Assembly: GCA_003648575.1 (NCBI GenBank)
Contig: QMPN01000218.1
Coordinates: 1 to 5,321 of the forward strand
Source: Bacteroidota bacterium
GTDB taxonomy: Bacteria; Bacteroidota; Bacteroidia; Bacteroidales; B18-G4
Reading direction: 5' to 3'
Length of the DNA: 5,321 nucleotides
A program made the translations under genes and the position numbers. Position 1 is the first letter of the stretch, and each line of letters begins with the position of its first letter. Below are positions 1 to 5,321 of the stretch, in pieces. The notes beneath the pieces are model-generated. The model saw only the letters and a list, made by a program, of their open reading frames with translations. It searched no databases and had not been told where the DNA came from.

Positions 1-1
1 A

Positions 2-694
2 CGTGGAACCACCGGACTGGAAGTATTCTTCTACAGTCAATACAGTGACTACGCAAATATGAAATGTATCGACCTGGAAGATAGTAAGCTGGAGGGGAAA
101 TATCCTGAGTTCAGGCTGTTGATGGCAGAATACCGCGACGGCATATTGCTTTTTAATCTTACCGATGAGAGGGTGTGGAGCAAGGCAGTGAAAGACACTC
201 TTGGCCTGCAGGAATTTTATACAAATAATAGCGGAAATTATATGTGGGGCGAAAGGCTGGAAGCCGATATCATTATCCTGAACGACCCGGCAACAGAAGA
301 AAACGTCCGCGGGATGATCAGTGTGGCCGTTGATAAAAAGATGAGCCTCAAGGAAATCGGACTGGATACCATGAGTGGCGTATTCGTTCAAAGCGGCATC
401 TATGCAAAGGACGATAATGACTTCATTGACAAGATAGCATGGAAAGAGGGCCTGTCAGAAAGTATGCCACTAGCCAAATTTAATGGCCTTTATGATGGAC
501 GATCACATAATGAAAGCTCAATAATTTTTGCACATGTTAAGAGCCTCAGGGCTCCGGAAGCTAAACAACTCAATGAGGCCAGGGGGCTTGTGACGTCTGA
601 TTATCAGAATTATCTCGAAAAGGAATGGATCCGCTTGTTGAAAGAAAAATACACTGTTGTTGTACATGAGGAGGTACTTGAAGATATTCAATAA
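2..694 (+). CDS. Large parvulin-type peptidyl-prolyl isomerase/chaperone, C-terminal part (5' truncated by window edge)
   Basis: This frame is open from the first complete codon at position 2 to the TAA at 692-694, giving 230 visible residues. The ATG at 59 is internal: the 19 codons before it read as normal protein, so the true start lies upstream. Visible residues include EYRDGILLF (about 43-51), followed by a helix and a strand EADIIIL (about 87-93) where an active parvulin would have (A/R)HIL. The protein ends in a long charged helix, DYQNYLEKEWIRLLKEKY (about 200-217). This arrangement resembles the C-terminal third of the long multi-parvulin isomerases of Bacteroidota (PpiD/PrsA-like), which act in the periplasm on unfolded envelope proteins. 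The part seen looks like a degenerate parvulin unit without the usual histidines, so any catalysis would need domains upstream. The next gene starts inside its end, suggesting coupled translation. The family call is by resemblance; domain number and membrane anchoring cannot be judged here. Confidence 0.8.
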   Translation, partial: RGTTGLEVFFYSQYSDYANMKCIDLEDSKLEGKYPEFRLLMAEYRDGILLFNLTDERVWSKAVKDTLGLQEFYTNNSGNYMWGERLEADIIILNDPATEENVRGMISVAVDKKMSLKEIGLDTMSGVFVQSGIYAKDDNDFIDKIAWKEGLSESMPLAKFNGLYDGRSHNESSIIFAHVKSLRAPEAKQLNEARGLVTSDYQNYLEKEWIRLLKEKYTVVVHEEVLEDIQ

Positions 695-1544
695 AAGACC
701 TGTCAGCCGCTTTGCTATATTATTGCTAACGGTATGGTTGCTTGGGTGTACGCAAACCGGTAATTCCGGTTCGGGAGAAGTGCTTGTACGGGTTTATGAT
801 AAATATCTTTATGCCTCAGACCTTGAAGGGGTCATCCCCGCCGGTACATCTGCCCGTGACAGCCTGACAATCGTCAGGACCTTTATTCAAAACTGGGTCG
901 ACAGGGAGTTGATCGTTAAAAAAGCTGAGGAGAACCTTCCGGATGAGCTCAAGGATTATTCCGACAGGATTGAAGAATACAAGAACAGCCTGATCATATA
1001 TGAATATGAGAAGATGCTGGTAAGGCAGGAGCTCGATACGAATATTTCACTGGAAGCATTGCAGGAATACTATCAGCGGCATAAACACAATTTTGTCCTG
1101 AAGAAAGATATCATGAATATACAATACCTGGTATTGCATATTGATTCTCCGGCAATCACGAAATTCAGGCAGTATATCAGGTCTGAGGTTCCTGAAGAAA
1201 AGGATTCGCTTGCACTGTATAGCAGTAAGTATGCTGAATCATTTAACCTTATGGATGAGTTCTGGCTTGACATGGAAGAAGTTGCTGACGTCCTTCCTGT
1301 GGAGACATATTCATTCAGGGATTTCAATGCCAACCGGAGGTATCTGGAGGTGAGGGATTCTGTGTATATTTATATGATCTCTGTTCGGGATTATAAGCCT
1401 GCCGACAGTATTCCTCCAATGCAGTTTTTGATATATGAGATCGAAAGGATCATATTGAACAAAAGAAAGAATGACCTGATCAAAAATATGCGGCAAACAG
1501 TGCTTCAGGATGCCATTGAACATAATCAGGTAGAGATTTATTAA
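666..1544 (+). CDS. SurA-like parvulin-family lipoprotein, catalytically degenerate
   Basis: A 292-residue predicted lipoprotein. A basic N-terminus (MRRYLKIFNKR) leads into a hydrophobic stretch (about 16-26) and the lipobox LLGC with Cys28, where signal peptidase II would cut; a short G/S/T/N-rich linker follows. Residues about 38-145 resemble the SurA N-terminal helical domain, ending in LQEYYQRHKHNF. Residues about 149-243 resemble a parvulin fold, but NIQYLVL replaces the ARHIL motif (Tyr154 at the His position) and YIYMISVRDY replaces the terminal G(F/Y)HII motif. A proline-isomerase activity is therefore unlikely; a periplasmic chaperone role beside SurA is inferred. I chose ATG 666; TTG 657 in the same frame adds three residues, and TTG 678 is a further alternative. 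Overlap with the preceding gene is 29 bases. It ends in tandem TAA TAA. No acidic export-type signal follows the Cys, so surface exposure is not indicated. Confidence 0.8.
   Translation: MRRYLKIFNKRPVSRFAILLLTVWLLGCTQTGNSGSGEVLVRVYDKYLYASDLEGVIPAGTSARDSLTIVRTFIQNWVDRELIVKKAEENLPDELKDYSDRIEEYKNSLIIYEYEKMLVRQELDTNISLEALQEYYQRHKHNFVLKKDIMNIQYLVLHIDSPAITKFRQYIRSEVPEEKDSLALYSSKYAESFNLMDEFWLDMEEVADVLPVETYSFRDFNANRRYLEVRDSVYIYMISVRDYKPADSIPPMQFLIYEIERIILNKRKNDLIKNMRQTVLQDAIEHNQVEIY
668..674 (+). promoter_or_regulatory. Shine-Dalgarno-like GAGGAGG at the lipoprotein gene start
   Basis: GAGGAGG begins on the last base of the chosen ATG (666-668) and lies inside the overlap with the upstream gene. It is the only strong anti-SD match near any start in this window. 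Its position suits neither ATG 666 (it lies downstream) nor TTG 678 (only 3 bases away, too close). Bacteroidota rarely rely on SD pairing, and the bases also encode Arg-Arg, so it may be chance. It matters only because it makes the exact start of this gene uncertain. Confidence 0.2.
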
Positions 1545-1551
1545 TAAGACA

Positions 1552-1576
1552 ATAAACAATATCTATATTTGTTTAT
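1552..1576. repeat. 8-bp perfect inverted repeat upstream of surA
   Basis: ATAAACAA (1552-1559) is the exact reverse complement of TTGTTTAT (1569-1576), separated by 9 bases. It lies in the 56-base gap between the lipoprotein gene and surA and overlaps the candidate -7 box at 1564-1571. With one G:C pair per arm the RNA hairpin would be weak, and no T-run follows, so a terminator is unlikely. A DNA operator or a chance A/T-rich palindrome are the remaining readings. Confidence 0.4.
1564..1571 (+). promoter_or_regulatory. Candidate Bacteroidota-type -7 box (TATATTTG) for surA
   Basis: TATATTTG matches the TAnnTTTG -7 consensus of the primary sigma factor of Bacteroidota. Transcription would begin around 1577, leaving a leader of about 24 bases before the surA ATG at 1601. 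The -33 TTTG element is poor: the nearest match is TTTA at 1537-1540, with 23 bases between the boxes, slightly longer than usual. It could let surA and downstream genes be transcribed independently of genes 1 and 2. The gap is A/T-rich, so a chance match is quite possible. Confidence 0.35.
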
Positions 1577-1600
1577 AGAATAAAACATTAACCAAACAGT

Positions 1601-2956
1601 ATGAAAGCCCGTACCTTGCTTATCACCCTGATTTCACTGGTCCTGTTTCTGACAGTAAGAGCACAGGATGAGAAAGTCATTGACCAGATCGTGGCCGTGA
1701 TCGGGCAAAATATTATCCTCGAATCAGATATTGAAAACCAGTATTATCAATATCGCATGCAAAGCGGGATAATTGGTGGAGGATCTTCGGTTCGCTGCCA
1801 GATGCTGGAAAGCTTGCTTTTTCAGAAATTACTTCTCAACCAGGCAGAGATCGATTCCATTGTCATATCAGACACGGAAATTCAGCAAACCATGGATCAG
1901 CGCCTGCGCTATTTTATTGCCCAACTGGGATCCCGTGAGCGCTTTGAAGAGTATTATGGAAAGTCGATAGAGGAATTTAAGGAAGAATTTAGCAGTGACA
2001 TTGAAAACCAGCTGAAGGTGGAGAAGACCCAGGGCAGCATCGTGGAGAATGTTACCGTGACCCCTGCGGAGGTAAGATCCTTTTTTAAGGATATCCCTAC
2101 CGACAGCATCCCCCTGGTTAACTCAATGGTTGAGATCGGGGAACTCATACGTATGCCACCGGTCACCCTTGAGCAGAAACTCATGATCAAAGACAGGCTA
2201 CGTGGATTACGTGAACGTGTAATGGCAGGCGAGACCTTTTCTACCCTGGCTATCCTGTATTCAGAAGACCCCGGCTCTGCCAAAAAGGGCGGGGAACTTG
2301 GTTTTTACGGACGTGGGGAGTTGTACAAGGAGTTTGAAGCTATAGCCTTCAAGCTGGGAGATGACGAGGTGTCGGAGATCGTAGAAACCCAGGCAGGCTT
2401 CCACATCATTCAGCTTATCGAAAGAAAAGGGGAATATGTTAATGTCAGGCATATCCTCCTGAAAACGAAAGTGTCACCGCTTGACCTGGCCATGGCCAAA
2501 GCCTACCTCGATACAGTTGCCGGCCTGATAAACACCGACTCACTCACATTTGATGAAGCTGTATTGCAGTATTCTGACGGAGAAAATAAAAATAATGGTG
2601 GATTGCTCATCAACCCCATGACAGGAACAACAGGTTTCGAGGTCTCGGATCTCGATCCCCAGGTTTCTTTTGTGATCGATAAGCTTAAGGTAGGTGAGAT
2701 ATCGAAGCCGGCCATGATGGAGACAGAAGATGGAAAACAGGCCTACAGGTTATTATACCTTAAGAAGAGAACACTGCCGCATAGAGCGAACATGAGAGAA
2801 GATTATGACAAGATCCAGTCGTGGGCCCTGGAGCAAAAAAAAGCAGAAGCTTTTCAGGAGTGGATCGCAAAGAAAGCTGCCAAGACTTATATCAGGATCA
2901 ATGATAAGTTCAGGCAATGTGATTTTGAGTTTGGCTGGTTTGAAAGCCAGGAGTAA
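1601..2956 (+). CDS. surA: Periplasmic chaperone / peptidyl-prolyl cis-trans isomerase SurA
   Basis: A 451-residue SurA homologue. Residues 1-21 form a signal peptide (MKAR, hydrophobic core 6-18, likely cut after VRA before QDEK). The N-terminal chaperone domain spans about 22-160 and opens with the SurA-typical VIDQIVAVIGQNIILESDI. Parvulin domain 1 (about 172-275) has YSEDPGSAKKGGELGFYGRG and TQAGFHIIQLIER but EIGELI in place of the first-His motif. Parvulin domain 2 (about 281-389) has VRHILLK (His284) and YSDGENKNNGGLL but ends QAYRLLYLKKR without the second His. A C-terminal segment (about 395-451) follows, with HRANMREDYDKIQ and CDFEFGW. In the family, N-domain and C-segment pack together to hold unfolded outer-membrane proteins for the BAM machinery, while parvulin domains are partly dispensable. 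The mature chain has only two cysteines, 66 and 440, one in each half of that core. Start ATG 1601 is set by the signal peptide. Length is close to that of E. coli SurA. Confidence 0.93.
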   Translation: MKARTLLITLISLVLFLTVRAQDEKVIDQIVAVIGQNIILESDIENQYYQYRMQSGIIGGGSSVRCQMLESLLFQKLLLNQAEIDSIVISDTEIQQTMDQRLRYFIAQLGSRERFEEYYGKSIEEFKEEFSSDIENQLKVEKTQGSIVENVTVTPAEVRSFFKDIPTDSIPLVNSMVEIGELIRMPPVTLEQKLMIKDRLRGLRERVMAGETFSTLAILYSEDPGSAKKGGELGFYGRGELYKEFEAIAFKLGDDEVSEIVETQAGFHIIQLIERKGEYVNVRHILLKTKVSPLDLAMAKAYLDTVAGLINTDSLTFDEAVLQYSDGENKNNGGLLINPMTGTTGFEVSDLDPQVSFVIDKLKVGEISKPAMMETEDGKQAYRLLYLKKRTLPHRANMREDYDKIQSWALEQKKAEAFQEWIAKKAAKTYIRINDKFRQCDFEFGWFESQE

Positions 2957-2978
2957 TGGCCCAATTAATTGAGACAAT

Positions 2979-3953
2979 ATGAAAGACCTATATAAATCGG
3001 ATGTTGAAGCTGTTGATGCCCTGGTAGAGAAATATGGGATACTGAGGGCAGAGATCGCAAAAGTGATCGTTGGCCAGGATGAGGTCATTGAAAATGTGAT
3101 CATATCCATCTTTAGCCGCGGGCATGCACTATTGATAGGTGTGCCGGGACTGGCCAAAACACTACTGGTAAATACAATCGCCCAGGCACTCGGTTTAAGC
3201 TATAGCCGCATACAGTTTACCCCCGACCTTATGCCCTCCGATATCATCGGTACCGAGATACTTGATGAAAGCAGGTCGTTCAGGTTTATGAAAGGCCCGG
3301 TATTTGCCAACATCATCCTTGCAGATGAGATCAACCGAACACCTCCCAAAACCCAGGCTGCCCTGCTGGAAGCCATGCAGGAGAAAGCAATTACGGTAGC
3401 GGGAAAAAATTACAAGCTGAGTGAGCCATTTTTCGTTCTGGCAACCCAGAACCCCATTGAGCAGGAGGGGACCTATCCCTTGCCGGAAGCACAACTCGAC
3501 AGGTTCATGTTCAACGTATGGCTCGACTATCCCTCTTTTGAAGAGGAAGTGGATGTTGTGAAAAATACCACATTTAAGGAGATGGCAAGCCCGGAAATGG
3601 TGATCAGCGGAGATGAGATAATATACTTTCAAGACCTGGTAAGGAGGATCCCGCTTGCCGACAATGTTTATGAGTATGCGGTGAATCTTGCCTCAATGAC
3701 CAGGCCAGGAACAAAACTGGCACACTCACTTGCTAATGAATACGTGAACTGGGGTGCCGGCCCGCGGGCTTCTCAATACATGATACTGGGGGCTAAGTGC
3801 CATGCTGCCCTGAAAGGCAAATATTCACCTGATATAGAGGATGTAAACGCTGTGGCAGTTTCTGTGCTGCGGCACAGGATCGTAAGGAATTATAAGGCTG
3901 AAGCAGAAGGGATAAGCGTAGAAAAGATCATTGCAGAGCTGACAAACAAATAA
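2979..3953 (+). CDS. MoxR-family AAA+ ATPase
   Basis: A 324-residue cytoplasmic AAA+ ATPase of the MoxR family, complete and of normal length. After a helical lead (1-28) comes VGQDEVIENV, then Walker A GVPGLAKT (54-61), the insert signature QFTPDLMPSDIIGTE (79-93), and Walker B IILADEINR (112-120; Asp116, Glu117). Further on are sensor 1 ATQNPIEQEGTYPLPEAQ (155-172) with Asp174-Arg175-Phe176 as a likely arginine-finger region, and the lid with GAGPRASQ (259-266; Arg263, sensor 2 position). No signal peptide or membrane segment is visible. MoxR ATPases act as chaperone-like remodelers, usually with VWA or DUF58 proteins encoded beside them; none is in view here. It lies 22 bases after surA and 9 bases before an export adaptor, suggesting one transcript. 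The family call is firm; the client and link to envelope folding are inferred. ATG 2979 gives a normal N-terminus with no SD. Confidence 0.93.
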   Translation: MKDLYKSDVEAVDALVEKYGILRAEIAKVIVGQDEVIENVIISIFSRGHALLIGVPGLAKTLLVNTIAQALGLSYSRIQFTPDLMPSDIIGTEILDESRSFRFMKGPVFANIILADEINRTPPKTQAALLEAMQEKAITVAGKNYKLSEPFFVLATQNPIEQEGTYPLPEAQLDRFMFNVWLDYPSFEEEVDVVKNTTFKEMASPEMVISGDEIIYFQDLVRRIPLADNVYEYAVNLASMTRPGTKLAHSLANEYVNWGAGPRASQYMILGAKCHAALKGKYSPDIEDVNAVAVSVLRHRIVRNYKAEAEGISVEKIIAELTNK

Positions 3954-3962
3954 CCATATACC

Positions 3963-5321
3963 ATGAAAAAGTACCGGATTTATATTGGATTGGCCGTTAT
4001 CATTATAGTATTGATCCTGCTATATGTGTTTTTTGGATCAACCAAGACCACGACAGATACCATAGAAGTTACCGTGGAGATGGGCACACTCGAGATCCAG
4101 GTATCCACATCCGGTGAGCTGGAGGCGAAGAGCTCTGAAAAGATACTGGGCCCGTCGGGACTCAGAAATTTCAGGATATGGAACGTTAAGATCGATGATA
4201 TCATTCCTGATGGCACAGTGGTCGACTCAGGGGAGTATATCGCTACCCTCGACAGGTCTGAATTGACGAACAGGCTGCAAGATAATGAGCTGGACCTTGA
4301 ATCCCTGGATACCAAGTTTACTCAGACTCAGCTTGATACAACCATGGATCTGAGAAATGCCCGCGATGAACTGATCAACCTTGAGTATAACCTGGAAGAA
4401 AGGCAGATCACGGTTGACCAGTCGATATATGAACCGCCTGCCACCCAGCGCCAGGCAAAGATCGACCTCGATAAATCACGGAGGGCCCATAGCCAGGCCA
4501 TTGAAAACTATCAGTTGAAGCTTCAAAAAGCCAGGGCCAATATGGCGGAGGTGAACACCAAGCTGAGAAAAGCAAAGAGGGAGTACCAGGAAATGATCGA
4601 TCTCCTGAGTGAATTTACTGTTTACGCCCCCAAAGCGGGCATGGTGATCTATCGCAGGAACTGGGATGGACAGAAGCAGGGCATTGGTTCTACTGTGAAT
4701 GTATGGGATCCTGTTGTGGCTGAACTTCCTAATCTTACGGAAATGAAATCCCGTACCTATGTGAATGAGATCGACATCAGCAAGGTGAAAGTCGGACAGC
4801 ATGTAATCGTAGGTGTCGATGCTTTTCCTGACAAGGAATACACCGGGACAGTTACAGAGGTTGCCAACATTGGTGAGCAATTGCGCAACTCCAATGCCAA
4901 GGTCTTTGAGGTTATTATTGAAGTTAATGAATTTGATTCTATCCTTCGCCCGGCCATGACCACCAAAAATATGATCATGACGGCTGTAATCGACAGCGTT
5001 TTGTTTGTTCCGATCGAATGCATACACAGCAACGACAGCATGTCCTATGTATATCACGGCTGGTCGAAGCAGCATGTGATCCTGGGTAAGAGCAACGAGA
5101 ATGAAATTATCGTACGTGCCGGATTGGAAGTGGGTGATGATATTTACCTGGTTCCTCCCGAAGGGGCTCCTGATTATAGCATAATCCCACTGGATACGGC
5201 CATTGTGAACCACTTTATGCGCCTGGATGAAGAGAAGAATGGGAAGAAAGAGGAAAAGAAAGAATTGACTCCTGAAGAGTTACGTGAAAAGCTCATGAAC
5301 ATGACCCAGGAAGAAAGAATG
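3963..5321 (+). CDS. HlyD/MacA-type periplasmic adaptor (membrane fusion protein), 3' end outside window
   Basis: The frame from ATG 3963 stays open to the last base, giving 453 residues with no stop. One membrane anchor (about 7-24, after MKKYR) implies a periplasmic body. The first lipoyl half-motif and strands lie at about 32-97 (NVKIDDIIPDGTVVDSGEY). A long alpha-helical hairpin follows: helix 1 about 98-152, turn SIYEPPATQRQ (154-164), helix 2 about 165-216. The second lipoyl half is FTVYAPKAGMVIYRRNWDG (218-236). Beta-barrel segments follow (YVNEIDISKVKVGQHVIV, 266-283; YTGTVTEVANIG, 293-304), then the membrane-proximal domain (about 335-415) and a charged tail (about 421-453). Such adaptors join an inner-membrane ABC (MacB-like) or RND pump to a TolC-like channel; the missing downstream genes should show which. 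The textbook RxxxLxxxxxxS TolC-tip motif is not evident. The start is 9 bases after moxR, with no SD, suggesting cotranscription. Confidence 0.9.
   Translation, partial: MKKYRIYIGLAVIIIVLILLYVFFGSTKTTTDTIEVTVEMGTLEIQVSTSGELEAKSSEKILGPSGLRNFRIWNVKIDDIIPDGTVVDSGEYIATLDRSELTNRLQDNELDLESLDTKFTQTQLDTTMDLRNARDELINLEYNLEERQITVDQSIYEPPATQRQAKIDLDKSRRAHSQAIENYQLKLQKARANMAEVNTKLRKAKREYQEMIDLLSEFTVYAPKAGMVIYRRNWDGQKQGIGSTVNVWDPVVAELPNLTEMKSRTYVNEIDISKVKVGQHVIVGVDAFPDKEYTGTVTEVANIGEQLRNSNAKVFEVIIEVNEFDSILRPAMTTKNMIMTAVIDSVLFVPIECIHSNDSMSYVYHGWSKQHVILGKSNENEIIVRAGLEVGDDIYLVPPEGAPDYSIIPLDTAIVNHFMRLDEEKNGKKEEKKELTPEELREKLMNMTQEERM

Noticed and set aside
59..694. Treating ATG 59 as the start of gene 1
   Set aside because: The frame is open upstream to position 2, and the extra 19 residues read smoothly into the protein. 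No signal peptide follows ATG 59, as a periplasmic isomerase would need. The gene is truncated by the window edge.
1545..1600. Rho-independent terminator after the lipoprotein gene
   Set aside because: The 8-bp inverted repeat has one G:C pair per arm and is followed by ATAGAATAAAAC rather than a T-run on the + strand.
2962..2971. Perfect 10-base palindrome CAATTAATTG between surA and moxR
   Set aside because: It is short and A/T-only inside, so it is easily expected by chance in an A/T-rich spacer. There is no -7 or -33 box around it and it is too weak for a terminator.
3195..3632. Antisense open frame of 145 codons across the MoxR gene
   Set aside because: The + strand here encodes Walker B, sensor 1 and other invariant MoxR motifs; the antisense translation is low-complexity with no family resemblance.
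3954..3962. Separate promoter for the adaptor gene
   Set aside because: The gap is 9 bases and I see no TAnnTTTG box in or just before it; readthrough from moxR is simpler.
4476..5213. Long open frame of 245 codons on the - strand within the adaptor gene
   Set aside because: It lies wholly antisense to a frame with a clear membrane anchor, lipoyl halves and coiled-coil hairpin. Its translation shows no recognisable domain or ordered motif, and no gene-like context supports it.

Overview
The window reads as a piece of a Bacteroidota chromosome, probably a Bacteroidales/Marinilabiliales-like or other environmental lineage. Three things point there. The surA product matches the Bacteroidota form of the family. 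Start codons lack positioned Shine-Dalgarno sequences and sit behind short A/T-rich leaders. The one candidate promoter carries a TAnnTTTG -7 box. This is inferred from family resemblance read by eye; no database search was possible.

All five genes are on the + strand and tightly packed: no gap exceeds 56 bases, and there is no RNA gene, mobile element, CRISPR array or convincing terminator. In order they are: (1) the 3' end of a large parvulin-type peptidyl-prolyl isomerase/chaperone, cut by the left edge (2-694); (2) a SurA-like, catalytically degenerate parvulin lipoprotein (666-1544) overlapping gene 1 by 29 bases; (3) surA, a two-parvulin-domain periplasmic chaperone (1601-2956); (4) a MoxR-family AAA+ ATPase (2979-3953); (5) an HlyD/MacA-type membrane fusion (periplasmic adaptor) protein, open to the right edge (3963-5321).

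Genes 1-3 form an envelope protein-folding cassette that probably escorts outer-membrane proteins across the periplasm. Only one of the four parvulin-like units visible keeps the first active-site histidine, which suggests chaperoning rather than proline isomerisation. The MoxR ATPase, 22 bases after surA, would work in the cytoplasm as a chaperone-like ATPase, but none of its usual DUF58/VWA partners is in view. The adaptor starts 9 bases after moxR and probably opens an efflux/export module (ABC or RND permease plus TolC-like channel) beyond the window.

The 56-base gap before surA is the only plausible internal regulatory site. It holds tandem stop codons, a -7-like box and an 8-bp inverted repeat overlapping that box. 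Most of the window is ordinary conserved envelope-biogenesis DNA and I do not see a clearly new system. The most useful leads are the lone cysteine pair in SurA, the scattered loss of parvulin catalytic histidines, and the surA-moxR-adaptor junctions.
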